Of a stretch of 64,000 nt of DNA, positions 39,783 to 47,954 are shown one piece after another. Below the pieces are notes generated by a model, which saw nothing but the letters and a program-made list of their open reading frames with translations, had not been told where the DNA came from and searched no databases. Location: positions 28,236 to 92,235 of the forward strand of contig CAMYVY010000006.1 of NCBI GenBank assembly GCA_947302715.1. Reading direction: 5' to 3'. Positions within the stretch are counted from its first letter, which is position 1. Each line of letters opens with the position of its first letter. Position numbers and translations under genes: made by a program. Origin of the DNA: an uncultured Clostridia bacterium. GTDB lineage: Bacteria; Bacillota; Clostridia; Peptostreptococcales; Anaerovoracaceae.

Positions 39783-41651
39783 TTACAGCGGCTTGCATAC
39801 CGTTTCTAACCAGTCCCTCACCTCAGGTTTCAGATTTTCCTTCAGCGAATCAAACACCCATGCATGATAGTCATCTATATATCTTATCTCATCGTCGGTC
39901 AGCATATCCTTGATGACGGCGTCCCTTTCGTACGGGCAACAGGTCAAATTCTCAAAGCAGTATGAGCCGTCCTGGTCGTCGCATTTCACACATAGGATTT
40001 CATTTTCAATTCGGATTCCAAACTCTCCCTCAGGATAATAACCCGGCTCATTACTCGTTATCATTCCTGGAATGATGCTTTCCTCACTGATTGTATTTAT
40101 TCTCTGTGGTCCCTCGTGAACGCATAGAACATGACCCACACCATGACCCGTACCATGATTGTATGAAATGCCATATGCATTGAGTGGTGCCTTTGCTATC
40201 TTATCTAATTCAATTCCGGTCGTTCCATCACTGAACTTTGCCATAGCAAGATCCGCATGGCCTTTTAGAACCGTCGTATAGCATTCCTTCATCCTATCGG
40301 TAAGTGGTCCAAGCGCAATCGTCCTTGTGATATCCGTCGTGCCGGCCTCGTATTGACCACCGGAATCCACGAGCAAAAATCCCACCGGCCTAAGTTTGGC
40401 ATTCGTCTCAGGCGTTGCACCGTAATGAACTATCGCACCATGCTCCATATAGCCTGAAATCGTATCAAACGACAGATCAAGATATCCAGGCAGTGACGCC
40501 CTTTGTTTTTCTATGTAATCCGATGCGCCGATTTCCGTCATCGGGTCAGATGTAGGCGCACCCACACGGAAAGCTTCTCCCGCGTTCCCTTCCTTTTCAA
40601 TACTGGTTTTCAGCCAATAGATAAAGTTAACCATGGCGATACCATCATTTATATGAGCCGCCTTGGTTGACTCGATTTCAACAGGATTTTTACAGGCCTT
40701 GAGTTTGGAGGTTGGAATAACATCGTCGAGGATTATATTCACTCCGTCAGGAATCGCACCCATGATTGCATACGGAACCGACTTCCCATCCATCAAAAGC
40801 GACGCACCGTCCGGAAGCTTTTCGATATCCATACAGATCGATAGTATATCCAAGGAATCAAAATAGTTCTTAACCGTAACTCCCTCGGGGATAATCTCGG
40901 CAGGACATTCATCCTTAAAGCAGTAGAGTATAACCTCATCCGGAGTAATCAGTGTATAAGAGAAAAATACCGGTGTGCGTTCAACGTCGCTTCCGCGAAG
41001 ATTGAAGAGCCAGGCGTTGTCGTCCAATGTAGTAATAAGGTGATAGTCGGCACCGGCCTTCTCCATGAGTTCCCTTACCTGCGATATCTTGGTTTCATGT
41101 GGAAGACCTGTCGACGAAAGCGGGAGTTCCCAAATCTTGTTCCCCTTTAGCTCGGGCCTGTCGCTCCAAATCTCTCCAACCAAATCCAGGTCGCTTACTA
41201 CTGAACCATTGTATTTCGAAATTAGCTCCTCATATTCGCTTCCTGTTTCATATGGCAGAGTCCTACCATCAAAACCAAGGATCGGACCACTTTCGGATGA
41301 GTCTTCTTGCTCATTATCCTCTAATTTTTCCTTTGATATTTTATCGAAAGCCTGCTCCAGATACTCCTTGATGCTGGGGACTCCCGGTTCTCTGTCTTTC
41401 ATGAGGTCGATACCTGTTCCCTCAAGCTGCATTGCAGCCTGTATAAAATATCTTCCGTCTGTCCACAGCCTCGCCTCATCCTTTGTAACCAACAAGGTTC
41501 CCGCAGAACCGGTGAATCCGGAAACAAATCTTCTTGTTTTGAAATAGTCATGCAAATATTCCGATCCATGAAAGTCACCGGTCGGCACCAAATAGATGTC
41601 TATCCCATATCTCTCCATAGCTTCTCTAAGCGCAACTAATTCTTTTCTCAT
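39783..41651 (-). CDS. Aminopeptidase P family protein (M24, Xaa-Pro aminopeptidase)
   Basis: A 622-residue metallopeptidase that removes the first residue before proline. Like the long eukaryote-type enzymes it has two creatinase-like N-terminal domains (to about 330) and the pita-bread catalytic domain. Metal ligands are visible: Asp pair in VDSGGQYEAGTTDIT near 437, His in GHGVGHVLCVHEG near 503, Glu in SNEPGYY near 537 and in GIRIENE near 550. A short acidic insertion (EDNEQEDSSESG) lies near 114. It is cytoplasmic by lack of a signal. CAGGAGTTGAAAAC precedes the ATG. Confidence 0.93.
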   Translation of the reverse strand: MRKELVALREAMERYGIDIYLVPTGDFHGSEYLHDYFKTRRFVSGFTGSAGTLLVTKDEARLWTDGRYFIQAAMQLEGTGIDLMKDREPGVPSIKEYLEQAFDKISKEKLEDNEQEDSSESGPILGFDGRTLPYETGSEYEELISKYNGSVVSDLDLVGEIWSDRPELKGNKIWELPLSSTGLPHETKISQVRELMEKAGADYHLITTLDDNAWLFNLRGSDVERTPVFFSYTLITPDEVILYCFKDECPAEIIPEGVTVKNYFDSLDILSICMDIEKLPDGASLLMDGKSVPYAIMGAIPDGVNIILDDVIPTSKLKACKNPVEIESTKAAHINDGIAMVNFIYWLKTSIEKEGNAGEAFRVGAPTSDPMTEIGASDYIEKQRASLPGYLDLSFDTISGYMEHGAIVHYGATPETNAKLRPVGFLLVDSGGQYEAGTTDITRTIALGPLTDRMKECYTTVLKGHADLAMAKFSDGTTGIELDKIAKAPLNAYGISYNHGTGHGVGHVLCVHEGPQRINTISEESIIPGMITSNEPGYYPEGEFGIRIENEILCVKCDDQDGSYCFENLTCCPYERDAVIKDMLTDDEIRYIDDYHAWVFDSLKENLKPEVRDWLETVCKPL

Positions 41652-41708
41652 GTTTTCAACTCCTGTTCAAAATAATGTTTTCATTTTTAAAATACATCTA
41701 TCTATAAT

Positions 41709-42227
41709 TTAGTACGCGTTCACTTTTTCAAGAATGAAGTGACATAGCACACCTATTATGATTCCGCTTGCCAACCCGGAGAACATCAGGACCGGCATGT
41801 ATATGAACATTCTCAGATCGGATACCAGCAGCGACGCAATCAGGAGTTGCCCGACATTATGCGCTACTCCGCCCGCCATGCTGACACCTACTACGCTAAA
41901 TAGCTCTGTTTTCTTTAATACCCACATAACAAGAAGCGATAACATGCCACCTGCCAATGAATAAAACATTCCAAACACGCCGGTAAATAGAAGACCGCTT
42001 ATCATGATTCGGACCAGGTTTATCGCAAACGCATATCTAATATCCAGCTTATATAGGGCTATCAAAATCACCAAATTAGCTACACCGAGCTTGACTCCGG
42101 GCATACTCACGAAGAATGGAATCATCGCTTCAACATAGCTAAAGATAAGCGCAAGTGTAGCCAGGAGCGCAGCGGTTGCGATTCGCTTTGTATGAGCCTC
42201 CATCGTTCTCTTATCCGGAGATGACAT
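41709..42227 (-). CDS. Gx transporter family membrane protein (HepI-like)
   Basis: A 172-residue membrane protein of the Gx transporter family, also called heptaprenyl diphosphate synthase component I. About five segments are seen, with VSMPGVKLGVANLVILIALYK near residue 37 and SGLLFTGVFGMFYSLAGGM near 77. Its start overlaps the end of the NusG-II gene by 17 bases, and its ribosome site (GGAGGTGATGTAG) lies in that gene. The pair NusG-II plus Gx is often found beside rnf genes and apbE in Clostridia, as here; the transported compound is not known. Confidence 0.83.
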   Translation of the reverse strand: MSSPDKRTMEAHTKRIATAALLATLALIFSYVEAMIPFFVSMPGVKLGVANLVILIALYKLDIRYAFAINLVRIMISGLLFTGVFGMFYSLAGGMLSLLVMWVLKKTELFSVVGVSMAGGVAHNVGQLLIASLLVSDLRMFIYMPVLMFSGLASGIIIGVLCHFILEKVNAY

Positions 42228-42627
42228 CTACATCACCTCCCTCGCTCGAATTCTCTTGACCCTCTGCTGAACCAGCCACTATTCTAACCACGACCCTATT
42301 GGGAAGACAGATTATGCTTTGGTTCACCTTGCTGATTGTTCCCTGCTTGATACAATCGTGATTATGACAAGATGCTTCTATCATTTGCACCGTTTTGTCT
42401 TTTATGATAACCTTGTTTTGGTTGGTGCCGCGTTGGATGTTGATTTCTTTGTCCTCATTTATATCATAGCTGCCGAAGCTTTCTCCGGCTACGCTGATTT
42501 CAACGGTAGATGATTGCGAAGACGAAGAAGACGAACCCGAAGCAAAGCCGGGCACGGAAAGAGCGACTCCAATAGCCAAAAGCACAAAAAACAAAACTAT
42601 ATCGGATTTGCGAATAATCTTAAACAT
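42211..42627 (-). CDS. NusG domain II-containing protein
   Basis: A 138-residue exported protein with an N-terminal membrane segment (IVLFFVLLAIGVALSVPGF) and a Ser-rich linker, then a NusG-domain-II-like beta domain from about 45 to 125. This carries the conserved Cys cluster EASCHNHDCIKQG and, later, SIICLPN. The Cys and His could bind metal or form disulfides outside the cell. ATG 42625-42627 is preferred; a TTG one codon earlier is possible. It is coupled with the Gx gene and divergent from apbE. Confidence 0.85.
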   Translation of the reverse strand: MFKIIRKSDIVLFFVLLAIGVALSVPGFASGSSSSSSQSSTVEISVAGESFGSYDINEDKEINIQRGTNQNKVIIKDKTVQMIEASCHNHDCIKQGTISKVNQSIICLPNRVVVRIVAGSAEGQENSSEGGDVDVISG

Positions 42628-42648
42628 CAACTACCAATTAACTATTAA

Positions 42649-42687
42649 AGCATTATCATGAAGCATTATCATGAAGCATAACTATGA
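42649..42687. repeat. 13-bp triple repeat containing the apbE start codon
   Basis: AGCATTATCATGA occurs at 42649 and 42662, and as AGCATAACTATGA at 42675. The ATG of the last unit is the apbE start; the copies would be out of frame. No Shine-Dalgarno sequence precedes it. Confidence 0.85.
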
Positions 42688-43985
42688 AGACTATTAGTAA
42701 AACAACGCAGCTATCAAAGACCTCACAGCGAAGCCGTCGGGCCAAATCCCTGGTTCTTTTGCTCGTCTTCCTGCTAATTATAACACAGACAGGTTGTGGG
42801 AAAAAGACGAACGAACAAGACGCATCGCCTGACAGTGCCGGTGAAGTATTTCCCGTGGTTTCAGATGGTTTTTATCTTGATACTATTTGCACCATCACTG
42901 TTTACTCAATAAATGAGAGCACAGAAGAAGGCGCCCCGACAAGCGAGTCATCAGACGAAGATTCGTCGACTGCTACTATTAACCTGGAGCACATAAACAA
43001 AATAATCGAAGGCGGCTTTGACCTATGTAAGAAGTATGAGCAGCTTTTCAGTAAAACCATCGAAACCTCAGACATTGCCAAAATAAATTCAGCAGGCGGC
43101 GAGGCTGTGGAATGCGACCCAAGAACGGTGGAACTAATCCAAAACGGAATCATGTTTGGCTACCTTTCCGAGGGAAGCTTCAATATCGGGATAGGCCCAA
43201 TTACTGAGCTTTGGGATTTCCATGCAATGAACCCCGTAGTTCCGGAGGAATCCGCCATCAAAAACGCTCTTTCCCACGTTCATGATTGCAGCATAACTTC
43301 CAACTATGATGAAGTTTCTATAGATGGTAATTCCGTTCAATTATCCGACAAGGAGGCCAAGCTGGATCTCGGGGGAATAGCCAAGGGATACATCGCAGAC
43401 AGAGTTGCGGAATACTTGATAGACCAGGGTGTAGATGGAGGAGTTGTCGACCTTGGAGGGAATATCGTAGTCATAGGAAACAAAGGTGGAAGTGCCGCCC
43501 ATTCGGAGACAGGAAATCAAGAGTCTGAGCCTGAGTCTGTCCCTGGCGAAACAACCTCAGATTCAGATATTCGTGTAGGAATAAAAAAGCCTTACACTCA
43601 GTCTAACGAACTTGTCGGCATAGTCGCTCTTCGTGATGCATGCGTTGTGACATCAGGCGTATACGAAAGATTTTTTGAAGTTGATGGTGTCAAATATAAT
43701 CATATACTCGACCCGAGAACAGGATATCCCATCAATTCAGGTCTGGAATCAGTTACGGTGATAGGCCCCTTAGGAACTTCAGAATCATGTGACGCCTTGG
43801 CTACAACGGTTTTGATTAATGGAGAGGACTGGCTAAAATCGGCCTTGGACTATGAACTGAATTCCAGTGATACAGAGTCCGGCGGTTTCATATATCTTAA
43901 TGGCTTTACATATATTCTAATTCGTGATGACGGAAGTATAGAAACGTTTGGAAGCGACCAGTACATATTTGAAGCGAGTAACTAA
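42684..43985 (+). CDS. apbE: FAD:protein FMN transferase
   Basis: ApbE attaches FMN covalently to Thr or Ser of target proteins outside the membrane, using FAD. The 433-residue product has a lipoprotein signal (VLLLVFLLIITQTGCG, lipobox Cys near residue 39), then the ApbE fold: the segment LDTICTITVYS near 70, SEGSFNIGIGPITELWDFH near 158, LDLGGIAKGYIADRV near 228, and RTGYPINSGLESVTV near 342. A Gly/Ser/Glu-rich insertion (about 262-295) is unusual. It sits next to the Rnf operon, whose RnfG and RnfD subunits are its natural targets. Confidence 0.93.
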   Translation: MKTISKTTQLSKTSQRSRRAKSLVLLLVFLLIITQTGCGKKTNEQDASPDSAGEVFPVVSDGFYLDTICTITVYSINESTEEGAPTSESSDEDSSTATINLEHINKIIEGGFDLCKKYEQLFSKTIETSDIAKINSAGGEAVECDPRTVELIQNGIMFGYLSEGSFNIGIGPITELWDFHAMNPVVPEESAIKNALSHVHDCSITSNYDEVSIDGNSVQLSDKEAKLDLGGIAKGYIADRVAEYLIDQGVDGGVVDLGGNIVVIGNKGGSAAHSETGNQESEPESVPGETTSDSDIRVGIKKPYTQSNELVGIVALRDACVVTSGVYERFFEVDGVKYNHILDPRTGYPINSGLESVTVIGPLGTSESCDALATTVLINGEDWLKSALDYELNSSDTESGGFIYLNGFTYILIRDDGSIETFGSDQYIFEASN

Positions 43986-44063
43986 TGTTCCCTGATGATA
44001 TTCCCTGATGATCCATCTTAATCAAAAATGATGCTCCGCTTCACTTACACATATGTAAAAACC

Positions 44064-44092
44064 AAACGAGTAGGGAAATTCCCTACTCGTTT
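44064..44092. terminator. Bidirectional terminator between apbE and the Rnf operon
   Basis: Stem AAACGAGTAGGGA/TCCCTACTCGTTT with a short loop; T runs occur on both strands. It separates the convergent ends of apbE and rnfB. Confidence 0.9.
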
Positions 44093-44116
44093 TCTAATAC
44101 ATACCTTATGTACTTA

Positions 44117-45031
44117 TTATGCATGTGCCGCATCTCCGGAGGAATTGGTTGCTGCTGCAACTTCCGGAGCCACTGTTCCGAGGTCCTTAGCATTGTCGCC
44201 CAATGCTGCACTTGCTGCATGAGCCTGTTCCTTTAGCTTCTTGAGCTGCTTCAGGTTGATGATTGCACCTGTCGGACAAGCCTTTGCACACATACCGCAG
44301 TTCTTGCACTTCTCAGGATCGATGTAAGCCAGGTTATTCTCAACATGAACTGCATCGAACTTGCATGCCTTTTCGCACATCTTGCAGCCGATACATCCAA
44401 CGGAACAAGCCTTACGTGTATCAGCACCTGCAGACTGGTTATGGCAGAAGCATACGACCTGATTGCTTTCAGGAGCAATTCTGATTAGGTTCTTCGGGCA
44501 AGCCTTGGCACATGCGCCGCAGGCTACACAAGCGTCTCTATCTACTCTTGCTACTCCGTCAACAACCTTGATTGCACCAAACTCACAAGCAGCTACACAG
44601 TCGCCCTGACCCAGGCAACCGAATGCGCACTGTTTCAGGCCTCCAAAGAGCTGAGTTGCAGCCTTGCAGGATGTCGGTCCTTCGTACTGAAGGAGATCCT
44701 TCGCTGCTTCGTTGGAGCCGTTGCACATTACAACTGCAACCTGCTTTTCGGCCGATCCTGCATCAACGCCCAGGATCTCAGCCAGCTTTGCTGCAACGCT
44801 CGGTCCTCCTACAGGACATTTGTTGCAAGGTGTTTCTCTATCTGCCGCAAGAGTATTTGCATAGTCATCACAACCTGCAAATCCGCATCCACCGCAGTTT
44901 GCTCCGGGCAGAACTTCTCTGAGGGCTGCTGCTGTTTCGTCAACAGGTACGAAGAAGACCTTGGATGCGATGGTCAGCATGATAGCACATACCAGACCAA
45001 CAGTTACTACTAATAATACTGGTATTCCCAT
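44117..45031 (-). CDS. rnfB: Rnf complex subunit RnfB
   Basis: RnfB is the ferredoxin-docking iron-sulfur subunit of the Rnf complex. The 304-residue product has an N-terminal membrane anchor (VLLVVTVGLVCAIMLTIAS), a 4Fe-4S domain with CGGCGFAGCDDYA near residue 45 and CNKC near 70, then several ferredoxin-type clusters (CVACGACAKACP, CIGCKMCEKACK, CKNCGMCAKACP). An Ala-rich tail follows. It is the last gene of rnfCDGEAB, 16 bases after rnfA. GGGGGAGAGATC precedes the ATG. Confidence 0.96.
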   Translation of the reverse strand: MGIPVLLVVTVGLVCAIMLTIASKVFFVPVDETAAALREVLPGANCGGCGFAGCDDYANTLAADRETPCNKCPVGGPSVAAKLAEILGVDAGSAEKQVAVVMCNGSNEAAKDLLQYEGPTSCKAATQLFGGLKQCAFGCLGQGDCVAACEFGAIKVVDGVARVDRDACVACGACAKACPKNLIRIAPESNQVVCFCHNQSAGADTRKACSVGCIGCKMCEKACKFDAVHVENNLAYIDPEKCKNCGMCAKACPTGAIINLKQLKKLKEQAHAASAALGDNAKDLGTVAPEVAAATNSSGDAAHA

Positions 45032-45047
45032 GATCTCTCCCCCTTTC

Positions 45048-45626
45048 TTACGAGAACATTCCGCTGAATCCCATGAAGCTCAGGGACAGAATTGCGGATG
45101 ACAGAAGTACTAGCGGAACTCCACGCCAGGACTTTGGAACGCCCTCTTCGTTGACGAGCTTGGTGCTTCTTACTCCGGCAAAGAGTACAAGTGCCAGGGT
45201 AAATCCTACCGCAGCACCAAAGGCGTTTGCCATGGACTGACCAAAGCCATAACCGGCGTCGATGTTAGCAATACATACACCCAGTACAGCGCAGTTTGTT
45301 GTGATCAAAGGAAGGTAAACGCCCAGTGCGCTGTAGAGGCCGACCATGTATTTCTTTAACATCATTTCGATCAGCTGTACCAGAGCTGCGATAATCAGGA
45401 TGAATACGACAGTCTGGAGGTAGCCGATTTCGAATCTATTGAGTATCTGCTGGATTGGCCATGTTACGGCTGTAGCCAGCACCATTACGAAGATAACGGC
45501 TCCGCCCATACCCACGGCGGAATCAAGTTTCTTGGAAACTCCGAGGAAGGGGCAGATTCCAAGGAACTGAGACAGCACGTAGTTGTTCACCAATATCATG
45601 CTGAAAACAATTGCTAATGTTCCCAT
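45048..45626 (-). CDS. rnfA: Rnf complex subunit RnfA
   Basis: A 192-residue membrane subunit with six segments that, with RnfE, forms the membrane core and binds a [2Fe-2S] cluster. The family motifs are NNYVLSQFLGICPFLGVS near residue 9 and ITTNCAVLGVCIAN near 108, both with the conserved Cys. It lies 2 bases after rnfE. GGAGCATAATC precedes the ATG. Confidence 0.96.
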   Translation of the reverse strand: MGTLAIVFSMILVNNYVLSQFLGICPFLGVSKKLDSAVGMGGAVIFVMVLATAVTWPIQQILNRFEIGYLQTVVFILIIAALVQLIEMMLKKYMVGLYSALGVYLPLITTNCAVLGVCIANIDAGYGFGQSMANAFGAAVGFTLALVLFAGVRSTKLVNEEGVPKSWRGVPLVLLSSAILSLSFMGFSGMFS

Positions 45627-45628
45627 GA

Positions 45629-46366
45629 TTATGCTCCTTTCTCTTCAGTATTTGCAGTAGCTGCTGCAGCTGCTGCTTTCTTTTCGGCTTCTTTTCTCTT
45701 CTCCTCTGCGCGAGCAGATGCGAGAATCGCAGCATCTTCTTCACCAAAGTCTCTCACTTTGACGCTCTTGTCTCTGGTGAAATAGTTTACTGCTGCAACC
45801 AGGAGAGCAAAGGTGAAGAATCCGCCTGGAGGAAGATTCATAATTCCTACGCCAGGTACGCTCTCAGGAATGATCTGCTGTGTGAACAGTGTTCCGCTTC
45901 CCAAGAGTTCACGGATTAGACCCATGATTACGAGAACCAGCGTATATCCGATGCTCATTCCAACACCATCCAGGAAGGAATCGAAGATTCCATTTTTGCT
46001 TGCGAACATTTCCGCACGGCCCAGGATGATGCAGTTTACTACGATTAGCGGAATAAAGAGTCCCAGCGAATTGTAAAGCGATGGTGCATATGCCTGAACC
46101 AGCATCTGAACTACCGTAACGAATCCTGCGATAACAACGATGAAGCACGGGATACGTACATTGTCCGGAATGATTTTACGAATAGCAGCAATTACTATGT
46201 TAGACATAATCATAACTGCCGAGAACGCTACGCCCATACCCAATGCGTTTATTCCGTCAGAGCTTGTCGCCAGAACGGAGCAGCATCCGAGCAATAATAC
46301 GAGTACCGGGTTCTCTTTGATTATTCCGTTGGTGAGTATTGAAAGTTTACTTTTCTTTTCTTCCAT
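45629..46366 (-). CDS. rnfE: Rnf complex subunit RnfE
   Basis: A 245-residue membrane subunit homologous to RnfA in reverse topology; together they hold the intramembrane cluster and shape the ion path. Motifs are NPVLVLLLGCCSVLA near residue 20 and IVVNCIILGRAEMFAS near 106 with the conserved Cys. A Glu/Lys/Ala-rich cytoplasmic tail of about 40 residues extends the usual length. The start codon overlaps the stop of rnfG. Confidence 0.96.
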   Translation of the reverse strand: MEEKKSKLSILTNGIIKENPVLVLLLGCCSVLATSSDGINALGMGVAFSAVMIMSNIVIAAIRKIIPDNVRIPCFIVVIAGFVTVVQMLVQAYAPSLYNSLGLFIPLIVVNCIILGRAEMFASKNGIFDSFLDGVGMSIGYTLVLVIMGLIRELLGSGTLFTQQIIPESVPGVGIMNLPPGGFFTFALLVAAVNYFTRDKSVKVRDFGEEDAAILASARAEEKRKEAEKKAAAAAATANTEEKGA

Positions 46367-46938
46367 TACTGAACACCTCCCATCTGAGCGTACTGCTGAA
46401 GCGCAGCATATACGCCATAATGGATACCATTGGACGAAACGGAAGCACCTGATACGTGATTAACCGCAGGTTCTGTCTTTGCTGCAGTGCTTGTTAATTC
46501 TGTCAAACCAACATACTGAGCAAGATGTTCTTCCTTCATTGCCTTGGTTCCTACACCCGGTGTATCAGCGTGATTGATGATCTGTACGCCGGTCAGAGCT
46601 CCGGTGGAATCAATTCCAACCATCTCTGTAAGTTTGCCGCCGAATGATGTAGTGCTAACAGTTACAACCATTCCGGCGCCGTTATCCGCAGTGCTGACTG
46701 CAGTGACGGAAGCCTTTCCGTCTTCTGATGTCCACAGGTCTCCTGTGTATTCGCTAAATGTATCAGCGTCGGAGATTAGAGCCTGCATTGCTGCATCCTG
46801 TGCAGCTTTGGTATTTCTCTCTATGATAGGATTGGCAATTCCGTAGGTTGCAGCGAGTGCTGCGGAAATCACCAAGCAGATGCCTACCAAAACCACTATA
46901 GGTGCAACATATCTTTGAAAAGTAGTTTGATTACTCAT
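46366..46938 (-). CDS. rnfG: Rnf complex subunit RnfG
   Basis: RnfG is a membrane-anchored flavoprotein with covalent FMN facing outside. From ATG at 46938 (190 residues) it has one N-terminal segment (YVAPIVVLVGICLVISAALA) and an FMN-binding domain. The flavinylation motif is SGASVSS near residue 164, where Ser replaces the usual Thr of SGAT. An ATG eight codons upstream exists, but the one chosen overlaps the rnfD stop (ATGAGTAA), a typical coupling. ApbE, encoded 2.4 kb away, would attach the FMN. Confidence 0.94.
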   Translation of the reverse strand: MSNQTTFQRYVAPIVVLVGICLVISAALAATYGIANPIIERNTKAAQDAAMQALISDADTFSEYTGDLWTSEDGKASVTAVSTADNGAGMVVTVSTTSFGGKLTEMVGIDSTGALTGVQIINHADTPGVGTKAMKEEHLAQYVGLTELTSTAAKTEPAVNHVSGASVSSNGIHYGVYAALQQYAQMGGVQ

Positions 46939-47953
46939 CTTTCTTCTTTGCACCTCCTCCATACTGTAGTCTCAGGCAAAGCATATCGATCAGCGGTGTC
47001 ACGATGTTCATGAGCAGGATCGAGAAGGAAACACCTTCAGGATATCCGGCAAACAGTCTGATGATCATTGTGAATAGTCCGCATCCGATTCCCATGAGGA
47101 CTTTACCTAAAGGCATTATCGGGCTTGTTACATAGTCCGTTGCCATGAATATTGCACCGAGCATTACGCCACCGGCCAAGATGTGGAACAGAGCCATCTG
47201 AATTGCGCTTGCTCCCTCAACAGGCTTGACTGCGTAATAGATTAGTGCGAATACGAATACTGTACCGATGAACGCAACTGGTGTTGCAGGTGAAATTATC
47301 TTCTTCCAAATCAGGATGCATCCACCGATTATAAGGGCGATGGAACTTACTTCACCGACGGAACCTCCGATGAATCCAAGGAACATATCCATTAGAGACG
47401 GAAGCTCGCTGAATGCTCCACCCTCGCCTACGATTGCCAAAGGAGTAGGTCCTGTAATTACGTCAGGTGATACTTCTACAATTCCCGGCATCATTGGAAC
47501 AACGTTTCTTGCTGCAGGCCATGTGGTCATCTGTGTAGCAAACGAAACGAGGAGCATGATTCTAGCTACGATCGCCGGGTTGGCAAAGTTGCGGCCCAGT
47601 CCACCATAGAGCTGCTTTACGAGAACGATTGCAACGAAGCAACCGATCACAGCCATGTAAAACGGGAATGTGGCCGGAACGTTGAATGCGATTAATGTAC
47701 CCGTAACGGCAGCGGATAAATCCTTAACCGTATCAGGTCTCTTCATCACCTTTTCGTATCCCCATTCGAAGAACATCGATGCAGCGATACAAACTGCGGT
47801 GAGTACGATTACTCTTGGTCCAAATACGAATGTGCTTACCAGGAGTGATGGTGCCAATGCAATCAGCACCCACATCATGGTCTTCTGTGTATCAAGCTTG
47901 GTCACCAGATGCGGCGAAGATGATACTGTAAGATTGCTATATGTCTTTTCCAT
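46931..47953 (-). CDS. rnfD: Rnf complex subunit RnfD
   Basis: RnfD is a polytopic subunit with covalent FMN and probably part of the ion channel. The 340-residue product has about nine segments, a flavinylation-type motif ITGPTPLA near residue 168 (Thr is the likely FMN site), FIGGSVGEVSSIALIIGG near 193, and ATDYVTSPIMPLGK near 271. It overlaps rnfG by 8 bases and begins 2 bases before the rnfC stop region. GGAGGCGGGACTGTAAA precedes the ATG. Confidence 0.95.
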   Translation of the reverse strand: MEKTYSNLTVSSSPHLVTKLDTQKTMMWVLIALAPSLLVSTFVFGPRVIVLTAVCIAASMFFEWGYEKVMKRPDTVKDLSAAVTGTLIAFNVPATFPFYMAVIGCFVAIVLVKQLYGGLGRNFANPAIVARIMLLVSFATQMTTWPAARNVVPMMPGIVEVSPDVITGPTPLAIVGEGGAFSELPSLMDMFLGFIGGSVGEVSSIALIIGGCILIWKKIISPATPVAFIGTVFVFALIYYAVKPVEGASAIQMALFHILAGGVMLGAIFMATDYVTSPIMPLGKVLMGIGCGLFTMIIRLFAGYPEGVSFSILLMNIVTPLIDMLCLRLQYGGGAKKKDE

Positions 47954-47954
47954 T

